Origin: Deltaproteobacteria bacterium
GTDB lineage: Bacteria; Desulfobacterota; DSM-4660; Desulfatiglandales; Desulfatiglandaceae
Direction of reading: 5' to 3'
Assembly (NCBI GenBank): GCA_021737425.1
Contig: JAIPDZ010000008.1
Location: 1 to 36,105, forward strand
Length of the DNA: 36,105 nucleotides
In this document: piece after piece, positions 17,693 to 28,098 of the stretch
How positions within the stretch are numbered: position 1 is the stretch's first letter
How the letters are laid out: each line of letters begins with the position of its first letter
Program-made: the position numbers and the translations under genes
Notes under the pieces: generated by a model
What the model was told of the DNA's origin: nothing
The model's input: only the letters and a program-made list of their open reading frames with translations
Database searches by the model: none

Positions 17693-18156
17693 TGGTCTGG
17701 ACCACATTCCTGGTTGTGGCCCTGGACCAAATTTCCAAATGGTGGGTCACCCAGCGATTGCAGATCTATGAATCCTTCCCGGTCATAGAGGGGGTATTTG
17801 ACCTGGTCCATATCCGCAACCGGGGGATGGCCTTCGGATTGTTGAACGGCCCCCATGTTGACTTCAGGTTCTGGTTCCTTCTGCTGGCGAGTCTAACGGC
17901 GGTCGCTATCCTGCTGATCTGGTTCTTTAGGCTCAAGACCGGAGATACCTGGACCACCCTTGCAATCTCCCTGATCCTGGGGGGAGCCGTCGGAAACCTC
18001 ATCGACCGGATCCGGTACCGAGAAGTGGTGGATTTTCTCGATTTCTATTTCCGGTCCTATCACTGGCCGGCATTTAATGTGGCTGATGCGGCCATAACCG
18101 CGGGCACCTGTCTTTTGGTGATCACACTGGTTTTCAGGCGTCCACACGGCGAGTGA
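17659..18156 (+). CDS. lspA: Lipoprotein signal peptidase II
   Basis: LDQISKWWVTQRL; GGAVGNLIDRIRYREVVDFLDF; PAFNVADAAI; overlaps ileS 3' end by 34 bp. Confidence 0.95.
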   Translation: MPKRTKRNYRVMVWTTFLVVALDQISKWWVTQRLQIYESFPVIEGVFDLVHIRNRGMAFGLLNGPHVDFRFWFLLLASLTAVAILLIWFFRLKTGDTWTTLAISLILGGAVGNLIDRIRYREVVDFLDFYFRSYHWPAFNVADAAITAGTCLLVITLVFRRPHGE

Positions 18157-18171
18157 GGCAATGGGACCCCT

Positions 18172-18936
18172 ATGTTTCCCGATCTGTTTTCCATAGGCCC
18201 TTTCACCCTGCACACCTATGGCCTCTTTGTGGCCATGGGTTTTTTTGCGGCCATCATGGTGACCCTTACACTGGGCAAGGCAGAGGGTCTGGATCCCAAA
18301 CAGATAACCGATATGGGGTTTTATATCATTCTGGCCGCAATCCTGGGGTCAAGGGCCATGTATGTGCTCATGAATTTTTCCCACTATATGGATCGGCCCC
18401 TGGACAGTTTCAAGATATGGGAAGGCGGTCTGGTTTTCTCTGGAGGAATCGTGGCCGCGCTGTTAACCGTCATCGCGTATGTCAAAAGACACCGGCTTTC
18501 CTTTTTGCGAATCGGGGATTTGTGGGCGCCGGGTCTGGCCCTGGGCCAGGGGATCGGCCGTATCGGGTGTCTCATGGCCGGGTGCTGTTATGGCAGGCCC
18601 ACCAATGGGGATTGGGGCATCGTGTTTACCAACCCCCGGGCCCTGGCCCCCTTACATATTCCCCTCCATCCCACTCAGATCTATGCATCGCTCAGCGGTT
18701 TCCTCTTGTTTGGCATCCTGCTGTTCATAAGAAAAAAGAAGCAGTTTCAGGGACAGGTAGTTGTCTGGTTTTTGATCCTTCACAGCACGGCAAGGCTGTT
18801 TATGGAACGGTTTCGCGGAGATGACAGGGGCATGCTGCTGGGCAGCGAGATGACTCTCACCCAGGGGCTTACCCTGCTGATTTTGGTGGGTGCAATTGTC
18901 GCTCTCTTCGTGCTGAAGCGAAAAAGACCCCTCTGA
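18172..18936 (+). CDS. lgt: Prolipoprotein diacylglyceryl transferase
   Basis: GPFTLHTYGLFVAMGF; GLVFSGGIV; GQGIGRIGCLMAGCCYGRPTN; HPTQIYAS. Confidence 0.95.
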   Translation: MFPDLFSIGPFTLHTYGLFVAMGFFAAIMVTLTLGKAEGLDPKQITDMGFYIILAAILGSRAMYVLMNFSHYMDRPLDSFKIWEGGLVFSGGIVAALLTVIAYVKRHRLSFLRIGDLWAPGLALGQGIGRIGCLMAGCCYGRPTNGDWGIVFTNPRALAPLHIPLHPTQIYASLSGFLLFGILLFIRKKKQFQGQVVVWFLILHSTARLFMERFRGDDRGMLLGSEMTLTQGLTLLILVGAIVALFVLKRKRPL

Positions 18937-19030
18937 CCCCCCCTTTTTGTGACAATCCTCACACCGTCCTGAGATTTACCGCCACCCCTCCAGGCCTGTA
19001 ATCCCCAGGAATTTTTTCAAAACATGGAAT

Positions 19031-20464
19031 TTATCCCTTTTGTCCGGCCTGTGCATTCTGCTTGTTCCGGATATGGGCCACTGCCTTGTCGATCCTTTGG
19101 ATGACCACATTCTGACCCAGGACCGCCATGATTTCAAATAGGCCCGGACTGGCGGTTTTACCTGTGAGGGCCATTCGTAAGGGTTGGGCAATCTTTTTTA
19201 ATTGAATCCCGTTTTCGTCCAGGAAGGCCGCAAACGCTTCCTCAAGTGCATTCTGGTCGAATCGGGATAATGAAGACAATTTGTCTCGCAACCTTATGAG
19301 GAGATTCGCCACATCCGGTGTTAGGAATTTCGTTTCCCCTTTTTCCTCATATTGTATTTCCTTTTCAAAGCAGAATCGGGCCCCTTCGGCCATATCCACC
19401 AGGGTCTTGCTCCTGGGCTTGAGCAGGGGAACCACGTCTTGGAGCCGTTGGGAATCTATGTCTCGGAGACCCAGGTTCTGGAGGAAAGGACCGAGCTCCC
19501 GGGCCAGGGTCTGATCCGGGGTTTCCCGAATGTACCTGGCATTTAGATCCAGAAGTTTTTCTGCATTAAAGATCCCGGCCGCCTTTCCCACGTGAGAGAG
19601 GGAAAATTTCTCGACAAGTTCATCCAAGGAAAACTTCTCCTGATCGCCATAGGACCAGCCGAGCCGGGCCAGGGCATTGAGCAGGGCATGGGGCAGGTAG
19701 CCCATGTCCCTATATGTCAGGACAGATGTGGCACCGTGCCGCTTGCTCAGCCGGGTCTTATCCGGGCCCAGAATCATGGGTAGGTGGCCGTATTGGGGAA
19801 GAGGCTCTCCCAAGGCCTTATAGATAAGGATCTGTCTCGGGGTGTTGTTGACATGATCATCCCCCCTGATGACGTGCGTGATATTGAGATCGATGTCGTC
19901 GGCCACGACTGCCAGGTGATAGGTGGGACTGCCGTTTGAACGACGAATGATCAGATCGTCCAGTTCCTCATTCTGGAATGTAATGGCCCCCTTGATCAGA
20001 TCTTTGAATCGGGTGGCGCCTGAAAGGGGTGTTTTGAGCCTGACCACGGCTTCTGCCTTGGGACCCAGGCCCAGTTCTCTGCATCTGCCATCGTACTTGG
20101 GCTTCAGCCCTTTTTGCATTGCCGCCTTTCGCCTTTTCTCCAGCTCCTCGGGCGTACAGTGGCAATAATAGGCCTGTCCCCTGTCCAACAAGCGATCAAT
20201 TACCGCATTGTAGATATCATACCGCCTTGATTGAAAATAGGGTCCTTCATCCCAGGTCAGCCCCAGCCACGACATGGATTCCAGGATCGCCTGGGTGGCC
20301 TCTGGTGAGGATCTTTGCACATCCGTATCTTCGATTCTGAGGATGAACTTCCCCCCTTTTTGTCTCGCATACAGCCAGTTAAAAAGAGCCGTTCTGGCTC
20401 CTCCAATGTGGAGGTAGCCGGTGGGGCTGGGTGGAAAACGGGTGATGATCTGTTCTGTTGACAT
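19031..20464 (-). CDS. gltX: Glutamyl-tRNA synthetase
   Basis: TRFPPSPTGYLHIGGARTALFNWLYAR; KTRLSKRHGATSV. Confidence 0.96.
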   Translation of the reverse strand: MSTEQIITRFPPSPTGYLHIGGARTALFNWLYARQKGGKFILRIEDTDVQRSSPEATQAILESMSWLGLTWDEGPYFQSRRYDIYNAVIDRLLDRGQAYYCHCTPEELEKRRKAAMQKGLKPKYDGRCRELGLGPKAEAVVRLKTPLSGATRFKDLIKGAITFQNEELDDLIIRRSNGSPTYHLAVVADDIDLNITHVIRGDDHVNNTPRQILIYKALGEPLPQYGHLPMILGPDKTRLSKRHGATSVLTYRDMGYLPHALLNALARLGWSYGDQEKFSLDELVEKFSLSHVGKAAGIFNAEKLLDLNARYIRETPDQTLARELGPFLQNLGLRDIDSQRLQDVVPLLKPRSKTLVDMAEGARFCFEKEIQYEEKGETKFLTPDVANLLIRLRDKLSSLSRFDQNALEEAFAAFLDENGIQLKKIAQPLRMALTGKTASPGLFEIMAVLGQNVVIQRIDKAVAHIRNKQNAQAGQKG

Positions 20465-20546
20465 GGGTGATCAAAAACCTCCTTGTTAGGGAATCAGGGT
20501 CCCCGGACTGGGGCAGGTGTAAAAGAAGGAATCTCTGCGAAACGGG

Positions 20547-21608
20547 TCACGCATCAGGGGCATAGACCCAGCTGTAGGGGATAGGGTTGGCTGACAAGGC
20601 ATCCAGCTTGGGATGAAGCAGTTCCTGGTTGAGCCTGAGCCAGTTGTAGGCGGGTCTCAGTTTCCTGAGCCTCCCGTCTTCCGGGGGCATGGAATGGCGC
20701 GTATGGGTATAAGGGGCCTCGAGTACGGCCAGAAAGTTCTTCCCTTCCGGGTGGAGATAGCACCTTTCGAGAAAATCCGCCTCCACGTTTTCGCGCTGGG
20801 CCAAGGCATTTACCTGCTCTCGAGTCAACTGGATCAAAAAAAACTTGGAGATGCCCCGCTCCGAATACCGGTACAGGGTTCGGGACTCGGAACTGGAGAC
20901 AAAGGTGGTGGTGATACAGTTCAGCTGCCGTAACAGCTGTGCGGCAATAAGTCCCGCAGTTCGTCTGCCTCCCACGCTGTGATGACATCCATAATATTCG
21001 AAAAGCTTGTTCTGGAGTATCCTGGCCTGCTCATCGCCATTTTCATACAGATTATGCTGAATGTACCGAAGCCATTTGGCCAGGTCTTCGGCCGCATCCG
21101 CAATGGGCCAATCGATTTTTACGTGGAAATGGGTTAATGAATATCTGTTTTTTTTCTTCACAGAGGGATCCGGTTGAATGAGCAGGGCATAGTCGATATC
21201 CAGCAATCCTTCCAGAAAATCAAGGAACCGCTGGCTTTCAAAATAACGCAGATTTTGATAAAATCGTTTGTAAATGGTAAAGTTGGCATGGTAGCGTAGA
21301 TTCTGTTTGATGACCCTGTTTTCCGGGAAGAAGCGGATATAGTTTTTGAGGTTGCTGCTTACCACATCCTCGCACATGATCACGAGAAAGGTGTTAAAGA
21401 ATTCCGATTCCTTTTCCATTTTCTTGGATTTCGGTTTCAGCTCCTTTTTGTCCACAAATCGGAAGGGAATATCATGTGTCTGAAAATTATGGTAGGAATC
21501 CACGAGCGAGATTTTCATCAATTTCCGTTCAAGGGCATCTCTCAGGATCTCGTAGATGGATCGTCGGATCTTTTTATAATAATTGAGGCGTTCTCTGTAT
21601 ATCCACAT
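20547..21608 (-). CDS. Uncharacterised 353-aa protein
   Basis: Long uninterrupted ORF with ordinary soluble-protein composition, co-directional with gltX; no recognised domain. Confidence 0.7.
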   Translation of the reverse strand: MWIYRERLNYYKKIRRSIYEILRDALERKLMKISLVDSYHNFQTHDIPFRFVDKKELKPKSKKMEKESEFFNTFLVIMCEDVVSSNLKNYIRFFPENRVIKQNLRYHANFTIYKRFYQNLRYFESQRFLDFLEGLLDIDYALLIQPDPSVKKKNRYSLTHFHVKIDWPIADAAEDLAKWLRYIQHNLYENGDEQARILQNKLFEYYGCHHSVGGRRTAGLIAAQLLRQLNCITTTFVSSSESRTLYRYSERGISKFFLIQLTREQVNALAQRENVEADFLERCYLHPEGKNFLAVLEAPYTHTRHSMPPEDGRLRKLRPAYNWLRLNQELLHPKLDALSANPIPYSWVYAPDA

Positions 21609-21864
21609 GGTCTTATTAAGGTAGTCTTTTTCGATCCACCCGCCCCCACTGTATTACGGGGATAGGGGATAAGCCGTCCTGGGGTACTGTTGACAAAATA
21701 TCTGTATTCAAAATACCTGGAAAAGCCATAAGTGTCAATAAAAAAAGGGAAATTGGCGCGTTTTGCCGGTAAATTGAGACCGGCTTGCCCCTCACGGGCA
21801 CATCGGTTCGCTCCGCATTTGCACAGCTGTATTTTGACAATGTATAAACCGGAAGATAAACTTC

Positions 21865-21892
21865 TTGACAATGGAGGGACTTTTCATATACT
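21865..21892 (+). promoter_or_regulatory. Candidate sigma70 promoter TTGACA-N16-TATACT for the yceD-rpmF-plsX operon
   Basis: Hexamers at 21865-21870 and 21887-21892; ~60 bp upstream of DUF177 gene. Confidence 0.65.
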
Positions 21893-21952
21893 TGCATGCT
21901 TTGGCTCCGGAGGCGGCACGTTGCCCATTGGGGGCGGACAGGGTTTTAGGTG

Positions 21953-22486
21953 ATGATCATTGACCTCAGGCATATTTCACATGAGCCTCGCCGTTTCGAC
22001 TTCACGTTTCAACCCACCTGGTGGCAGAGTGAAGCTGTGGATGATCAGATCATAGGACCTGATGGCCCGCTGACCGTCCGGATGACCATCCATAAAGAAG
22101 GTACAAATTACGTTGTGGATGGTCAGTTGACCGGAAGGTTCAACGTTCGATGTGACCGATGTCTGGACCCCTATGCACTCGATCTGAAGCCCGATTTCAG
22201 GCTTGTTCTCGATGTGACATCTCCGGATTATGGTCAGGGAGAATACGAATTACTGCAGGAGGATCTGTCGGTCCGGTTCATTGACGACCTGCACCTGGAT
22301 GTGGATGACATGGTGCGGGAGCAGATTTACCTGTCGCTCCCCATAAAATATCTGTGTGGAGAGGATTGTGCCGGACTTTGTCCGGTGTGTGGCCGGAATC
22401 TCAATCAAGGCACTTGTTCATGTGAACGGGAAACCGGACATCCCGCCTTTTCAAAATTAAAAGATCTGAGATTGAATGAAGATTAG
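21953..22486 (+). CDS. yceD: DUF177 / YceD-family protein (23S rRNA accumulation protein)
   Basis: CDRCLDPYALDLKPDFRLVL; CGEDCAGLCPVCGRNLNQGTCSCE; directly upstream of rpmF. Confidence 0.88.
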   Translation: MIIDLRHISHEPRRFDFTFQPTWWQSEAVDDQIIGPDGPLTVRMTIHKEGTNYVVDGQLTGRFNVRCDRCLDPYALDLKPDFRLVLDVTSPDYGQGEYELLQEDLSVRFIDDLHLDVDDMVREQIYLSLPIKYLCGEDCAGLCPVCGRNLNQGTCSCERETGHPAFSKLKDLRLNED

Positions 22487-22578
22487 CCATAACTTTAACA
22501 AAAGCCATTAAGCCGCTGAATAGATAAGTAAAAATTATTTTTATGCCGGCGGAGATGGTGCTTAGAACGGAGTTAGAC

Positions 22579-22764
22579 ATGGCAGTACCCAAGAAGAAAA
22601 AGTCAAAGGCCAAACGGGACACGAGACGGTCCCATGATGCCATCACCCTGATCCACGGCACCACATGCCCTCAATGCCATGAGCCGGTTATGCCCCATCG
22701 GGTTTGCCCCGAGTGCGGCACCTACAGGGGAAGGACCCTACTGAAGACCGAAGAGAGTGCATAG
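22579..22764 (+). CDS. rpmF: 50S ribosomal protein L32
   Basis: MAVPKKKKSKAKRDTRRSHDA...CPQCHEPVMPHRVCPECGTYRGRTLL; start at ATG 22579. Confidence 0.95.
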   Translation: MAVPKKKKSKAKRDTRRSHDAITLIHGTTCPQCHEPVMPHRVCPECGTYRGRTLLKTEESA

Positions 22765-23768
22765 TGAAGATAGCAGTGGATGCCATGGGGGGGGATAATG
22801 CACCCGGCGTGGTGGTCCAGGGGGCAGTGGATGCAGCCTCCGAAAGTCAGACCCAAATCATACTCGTAGGACACGAACAGGTGGTGACCGAAGCCCTGGA
22901 TGGGCGTGCGGCCCGGCTTCCCATCACCGTGCACCATTGTGAAGAGATGGTGGAGATGGGAGAATCTCCACTCAAGGCCCTCAGGAAGAAGCGGGACACC
23001 TCCATCGGCGTGGCCTTTGATCTGGTGAAAAAAGGAAAGGCGGATGCAGTCATCAGTGCGGGCAATTCCGGGGCCACCCTGGCGGCGGGGGTTCTGACCC
23101 TGGGCCGGATGGAGGGGGTGGACCGGCCGGCCATTGCCAGCATTGTTCCGACGGATACCGGACCTGTGGTTCTCATCGATGTGGGTGCAAACGTGGATTG
23201 CAGGCCGGGCCATCTGCTTCAATTTGCAGCCATGGCCCATGCCTTTGCCACAGTGTGCCTCGGCATTCAGGATCCCAAGGTGGGGTTGTTGAGTATCGGC
23301 GAGGAGGGGTCTAAAGGGAATGAACAGGTTCGTCTGGCCCGGGAATTGTTCCAGGCGAGCCGACTCAATTTCATGGGGAATGTGGAGGGTCGCGATATCT
23401 TCGGCGGGAAGGCCCAAATTGTGGTATGCGACGGCTTTGTGGGAAATGTCGCTCTGAAGGTGACTGAAGGGGTTGTGGAGGCCATGACCCGTATGATGGA
23501 CAGAGAACTGAGCGGCTCTTTTTGGGGCCATATAACCAAGGCCGTTACCGGGAAGACATTGAGGCAAATCAGGCGTGAATTTGACTATGAGGAATATGGA
23601 GGGGCCCCGCTTCTGGGAATACGCGGGGTGGGCATGGTTTGTCATGGAGGGTCGTCTGCCAAGGCCATCAAAAACGCGGTTAAACTGGCGGCTCAATATG
23701 TGAACAGCGGTGTGTTGGACAAAATGAGCCTCCAGTTGAGCGCGGTCGGGGACCTGAGTGCCCTTTAA
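22764..23768 (+). CDS. plsX: Phosphate acyltransferase PlsX
   Basis: GTG start overlapping rpmF stop (TAGTG); KIAVDAMGGDNAP; SAGNSGATLA; CDGFVGNVALK. Confidence 0.96.
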   Translation: MKIAVDAMGGDNAPGVVVQGAVDAASESQTQIILVGHEQVVTEALDGRAARLPITVHHCEEMVEMGESPLKALRKKRDTSIGVAFDLVKKGKADAVISAGNSGATLAAGVLTLGRMEGVDRPAIASIVPTDTGPVVLIDVGANVDCRPGHLLQFAAMAHAFATVCLGIQDPKVGLLSIGEEGSKGNEQVRLARELFQASRLNFMGNVEGRDIFGGKAQIVVCDGFVGNVALKVTEGVVEAMTRMMDRELSGSFWGHITKAVTGKTLRQIRREFDYEEYGGAPLLGIRGVGMVCHGGSSAKAIKNAVKLAAQYVNSGVLDKMSLQLSAVGDLSAL

Positions 23769-23842
23769 CTCTATGGAGTTTGGCAGGACCCAATGCGTTG
23801 CAGAGGGGAATGATCTGGTGAGGATGAAAAATGGAGGACGTC

Positions 23843-24604
23843 ATGGATAATTCCCATTCCGGTTTCGATCCCAGGGTGGTGGTTATCACAGGAGGGTCGA
23901 AAGGGATTGGTCGTACAGTGGCCCATGCATTTGCAGCGGAAAAGGCGCGGATCGTTCTGGTCCATTATGATCCGGATGACGCTGCATGTGATGAGACCCT
24001 GAAATCTCTAACTGAAAAGGGGATTGAGGCCGAGGCCCACAGGGTGGATGTATCCTCGTTTAGGGACGTGAATACCTTGTTTGAGAATATCTTTTCCAGA
24101 TTTAAAAGGATTGATGTCTTGATCAATAACGCCGGCATTACCCGCGATACCCTCCTGATGCGTATGACGGAACAGGATTGGGATGCCGTGCTGGCCGTCA
24201 ACCTCAAAAGTGTATTCAACTGCACCCAGGCGGTTATTCGTGCCATGATCAGGCAAAAGGGCGGGCGGATGGTGAATATCGCCTCAGTGGTGGGCCAGAC
24301 CGGAAACCCCGGCCAGGCCAACTACGCCGCTTCAAAGGCCGGGATTATGGGATTTACCAAGACTGTGGCCAAAGAGGTGGCCGGAAGAGGGATTACGGTC
24401 AATGCGGTGGCCCCCGGGTTTGTTGATACAGAGATGACAGCGGTGCTTCCAGAAAAAGTGAAGCAAGGCTTTTTGAGTCAAATTCCCATCGGGAGGATGG
24501 GCACACCGGAGGAGGTGGCGGATGCCGTGTATTGGCTTTGCTCTCCAGGCGCCGGTTACGTGACAGGACAGGTTATTCATGTGAACGGCGGATTGTTCAT
24601 GTAG
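23843..24604 (+). CDS. fabG: 3-oxoacyl-ACP reductase FabG
   Basis: VVITGGSKGIGRTVA; NNAGITRDTLLMRM; YAASKAGIMGFTKTVAKE; GGLFM C-terminus; GGAGG RBS 5 nt before ATG 23843. Confidence 0.95.
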   Translation: MDNSHSGFDPRVVVITGGSKGIGRTVAHAFAAEKARIVLVHYDPDDAACDETLKSLTEKGIEAEAHRVDVSSFRDVNTLFENIFSRFKRIDVLINNAGITRDTLLMRMTEQDWDAVLAVNLKSVFNCTQAVIRAMIRQKGGRMVNIASVVGQTGNPGQANYAASKAGIMGFTKTVAKEVAGRGITVNAVAPGFVDTEMTAVLPEKVKQGFLSQIPIGRMGTPEEVADAVYWLCSPGAGYVTGQVIHVNGGLFM

Positions 24605-24682
24605 GCGGGGCGAAGGTTTTTTTAGAATGGATTAAGGCTCGATGTATTGGAAAACATACCACATTTCGGAGGTGAAAACTTT

Positions 24683-24922
24683 ATGGCGGCGATTGAGGAA
24701 AAGATCAAAAAAATCATAAGTGAACAGTTGGATGTTTCAGAAGAAGAGGTGGTTCCCGGGGCATCGTTTGTGGATGATCTGGGGGCGGATTCCTTGGATC
24801 AGGTCGAGCTTATCATGGCCATGGAAGAAGAATTCGATGTCTCCATCCCTGACGAAGAAGCGGAAAAGATTGCTACCGTGCAAGATGCCATAGATTATGT
24901 CCACAACGCCACAGCAAAATAG
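24683..24922 (+). CDS. acpP: Acyl carrier protein
   Basis: [66 protein letters not shown]. Confidence 0.97.
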   Translation: MAAIEEKIKKIISEQLDVSEEEVVPGASFVDDLGADSLDQVELIMAMEEEFDVSIPDEEAEKIATVQDAIDYVHNATAK

Positions 24923-24946
24923 CGTTATTTCTATCTGAAACAGCAC

Positions 24947-25000
24947 CCATGCAATGTCCGGGGCATGGAACCTTGACAGGGAAGGGTTCCATGCTGTCAA
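24947..25000 (+). promoter_or_regulatory. Interlaced inverted repeats between acpP and fabF (mutually exclusive hairpins)
   Basis: gcatggaacc (24963-24972) / ggttccatgc (24985-24994); ttgaca (24973-24978) / tgtcaa (24995-25000); ccatgc (24947-24952) can also pair with gcatgg (24963-24968). Confidence 0.55.
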
Positions 25001-25038
25001 AAGTGGTCTTCCAACAACAGGATTTAGGGGGAAATAAA

Positions 25039-26280
25039 ATGAGTAGAAGGGTCGTTGCCACCGGCGTAGGCATGGTCACCCCCCTGGGAACTGGGGTCCA
25101 AAAAAACTGGGAGGCGGCATGTGCGGGAAGATCCGGAATCGGGCCCATTACCAAATTTGATGCCTCCCCATTTTCCTCGCAAATCGCTGGCGAGGTCACT
25201 GACTTTACCTCCGAGGATTTTATGGATAAGCAGCAGGTCCGCCGCTTTGACATATTTATCCACTACGCCATCGCCTCGGCCAGGATGGCCCTGGAAGAAT
25301 CGGGTCTCAAGATCAATCCCAAAAACGCCTCGAGGGTGGGGTGCGTGACCGGTACGGGTCTGGGTGGGTTGGCCACATTGGAACGGTATCATTCAATCCT
25401 TTTGGAGAAAGGGCCCAAGCGGATCAGTCCCTTTTTTATCCCCGGTATTATCGCCAATATGGTTCCCGGACAAATCGCCATTGAATTCGGGGCCAAGGGA
25501 CCCAACCTTTCCATTGAAACCGCATGTTCGGCCAGCGCCCATGCGGTGGGTGAAGCCTTTCGAATGATCCGTGAAGGCATATCAGACGCCATGATCACGG
25601 GAGGCTCAGAGGCGGTAATCACGCCTCTCGCCTTAGGGGGATTCTGTTCCATGCGGGCGCTTTCCACCCGAAATGATGATCCGGAAAAGGCATCCAGACC
25701 TTTTGAATTGAACCGGGACGGGTTTGTCATGGGAGAAGGGTCCGGGATTTTAATCCTGGAAGAATTGGAGCATGCCCTGGAACGGGGGGCCCCCATCTAT
25801 GGAGAGGTCATCGGCTACGGTCTCTCCGGTGACGCATATCATGTCTCAGCTCCCGAGCCGGAGGGAGAGGGGGCCATCACCTGTATGCAGGCGGCACTGG
25901 ATTACGCCGGAATCAGAGCTGAAGACATAGACTATATCAACGCACACGGTACCTCCACCAAACTCAACGATCTGTCGGAGAATAAGGCCATAAAGGCGGT
26001 GTTTAAAGAACACGCCTACAAGGTTTGCATTAGTTCCACAAAATCCGTAACCGGTCACCTGCTGGGCGGTGCCGGTGGAATCGAATCGATTTTCACCCTA
26101 CTGGCACTCAAGTACGGGGTGATTCCTCCCACAGCCAATTATGAAACCCCGGACCCCGAGTGTGATTTGGATTATGTGCCCAATGAGGCCAGAGAGCTTC
26201 CCATTCGCATTGCCATGTCCAATTCATACGGTTTTGGCGGCACCAATGCCACATTGATTTTCAGGGCATATCATTCGTAA
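25039..26280 (+). CDS. fabF: 3-oxoacyl-ACP synthase II
   Basis: RRVVATGVGMVTPLGTGV; IETACSASAHAVGEAFRMI; NAHGTSTKLND; KSVTGHLLGGAGGIE; SYGFGGTNATLIF; start at 25039 preferred. Confidence 0.96.
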   Translation: MSRRVVATGVGMVTPLGTGVQKNWEAACAGRSGIGPITKFDASPFSSQIAGEVTDFTSEDFMDKQQVRRFDIFIHYAIASARMALEESGLKINPKNASRVGCVTGTGLGGLATLERYHSILLEKGPKRISPFFIPGIIANMVPGQIAIEFGAKGPNLSIETACSASAHAVGEAFRMIREGISDAMITGGSEAVITPLALGGFCSMRALSTRNDDPEKASRPFELNRDGFVMGEGSGILILEELEHALERGAPIYGEVIGYGLSGDAYHVSAPEPEGEGAITCMQAALDYAGIRAEDIDYINAHGTSTKLNDLSENKAIKAVFKEHAYKVCISSTKSVTGHLLGGAGGIESIFTLLALKYGVIPPTANYETPDPECDLDYVPNEARELPIRIAMSNSYGFGGTNATLIFRAYHS

Positions 26281-26384
26281 CGTCTTGCCGCCTGCAGCTT
26301 ACATTGAGCCAAGCCTTTCATGAGAGCCGTCTGGGATTACCGCGGAGGGACGGTGACCATCATGGAACCGGAAGGATCGACATT

Positions 26385-26822
26385 ATGGACATCATCATCG
26401 GGGCGGATCATGGAGGATTTGATCTGAAAGAGGCCTGCAGAACCCATCTCGAAGGGATCGCCTCTATTGAGGCGGTTCGGGATGTAGGGGTCTTCGGACC
26501 AGCCTCTTCCAATTATCCGGATATCGCCCACCAAGTGGCCAGGGCCGTGGCCCAGGCCCGGTATGGGCAGGGAATCCTGATCTGTGGGACCGGCATCGGG
26601 ATGAGTCTGGTGGCCAACCGTTACAAGGGTGTACGGGCGTGTTTGTGTCATAATCTATTTACCGCCCGTCTGAGCAGACAGCACAATGATGCCAATATCC
26701 TGGTGATGGGGGGACGGGTGATCGGTCCGGGGCTTGCCCTTGAAATGGTGGATATCTTTCTCACCACCCCGTTTGACGGGGGACGTCATGAGCAGAGGAT
26801 CAATCAAATTGATGGAAGGTAA
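26385..26822 (+). CDS. rpiB: Ribose 5-phosphate isomerase B
   Basis: [71 protein letters not shown]. Confidence 0.94.
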   Translation: MDIIIGADHGGFDLKEACRTHLEGIASIEAVRDVGVFGPASSNYPDIAHQVARAVAQARYGQGILICGTGIGMSLVANRYKGVRACLCHNLFTARLSRQHNDANILVMGGRVIGPGLALEMVDIFLTTPFDGGRHEQRINQIDGR

Positions 26823-28080
26823 GCCGTTTCATCAGGATTTGCTGGAAGGAGCGGACCCCGAGGTCTCTAAAGCCATACGGGCGGAAGTCGACCGGGAGCA
26901 AAATACTCTGGTCATGATCGCCTCGGAAAACTACGCCAGTCCCGCCGTCATAGCGGCCCAGGCCAATGTGATGACGAACAAATATGCGGAGGGGTATCCC
27001 GGGGCCCGATACTATGGCGGATGCGAGTTCGTGGACCAGGTGGAAAGCCTGGCCACAGACCGGGTCAACCGGCTGTTCGGCTCAGAGCACGCCAATGTTC
27101 AGCCCCATTCCGGTTCACAGGCAAATATGGCCGTTTACCTCGCCTTTTTGAACGCCGGAGACACCATCCTGGGCATGGACCTTTCCCACGGGGGCCACCT
27201 CACCCATGGGAGCCCGGTGAGTTTTTCCGGAAAGTTCTACCATGCCGTTCCCTATGGGCTGGATCCCCATACCCAGCAGATCGACTATACGCAATTGAGA
27301 GAGCTGGCAAAAAGGCACCATCCCAAGCTTATCATTGCCGGCGCCAGTGCCTATCCCCGGTATATCGATTTTTCCTTATTCAGTGAAATCGCACGGGAAG
27401 TGGATGCCTATCTCATGGTGGACATGGCCCATATTGCGGGGCTGGTGGCCGTAGGCCTTCATCCCTCGCCCATCGGAAAAGCCGATTTTATCACCTCCAC
27501 TACTCATAAGACCTTGAGGGGGCCGAGAGGCGGATTGATCCTCACCACGGAAATCCATGGTCCCAAGCTGGATAAAGGTATTTTTCCAGGGGTTCAGGGC
27601 GGTCCGCTTATGCATGTGATTGCGGCCAAGGCAGTGGCCTTTGGGGAGGCGTTACGCCCTGAGTTCAAGGAATATCAGGTGCAGGTCATTCAGAACGCCA
27701 AGGTCCTGGCAGAAGAACTGGTCAATCATGGATTTGACCTGGTTTCCGGAGGTACGGACAACCACCTGGTGCTGATAGACCTGACCCAAAAAGGGATTAC
27801 CGGGTTGGAGGCGGAGCGCGCTCTGGGCGATGCAGGGATTGTGGCCAATAAAAACAGTATCCCGTTTGATAAAAAGGGCCCTATGGTCACCAGCGGGTTG
27901 AGATTGGGGACTCCGGCCATCACCACCCGCGGCATGAAAGAACCGGAAATCAAAGAGATCGCCCGGCTCATCAGTGATGTTCTGAAAGCCCCCGGGTCCG
28001 CCGGCACCCGGACCTCGGTGCGAAGCACCGTATCCACCCTCTGCCACAGCTTTCCCATTTACCCTCACCTTGATCCATGA
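26788..28080 (+). CDS. glyA: Serine hydroxymethyltransferase
   Basis: [57 protein letters not shown]; start at [11 protein letters not shown] (26788) or MEGKPF (26812). Confidence 0.95.
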   Translation: MSRGSIKLMEGKPFHQDLLEGADPEVSKAIRAEVDREQNTLVMIASENYASPAVIAAQANVMTNKYAEGYPGARYYGGCEFVDQVESLATDRVNRLFGSEHANVQPHSGSQANMAVYLAFLNAGDTILGMDLSHGGHLTHGSPVSFSGKFYHAVPYGLDPHTQQIDYTQLRELAKRHHPKLIIAGASAYPRYIDFSLFSEIAREVDAYLMVDMAHIAGLVAVGLHPSPIGKADFITSTTHKTLRGPRGGLILTTEIHGPKLDKGIFPGVQGGPLMHVIAAKAVAFGEALRPEFKEYQVQVIQNAKVLAEELVNHGFDLVSGGTDNHLVLIDLTQKGITGLEAERALGDAGIVANKNSIPFDKKGPMVTSGLRLGTPAITTRGMKEPEIKEIARLISDVLKAPGSAGTRTSVRSTVSTLCHSFPIYPHLDP

Positions 28081-28098
28081 TGCTGCAGGGGAAGACCA

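Noticed and set aside
22722-23696. 324-aa minus-strand ORF
   Set aside because: Antisense to plsX; no domain-like motifs.
24963-25000. H-type pseudoknot between acpP and fabF
   Set aside because: Pairing topology is A-B-A'-B', but connecting loops of 0 nt across a 10-bp stem make simultaneous formation sterically unlikely; alternative hairpins are the better reading.
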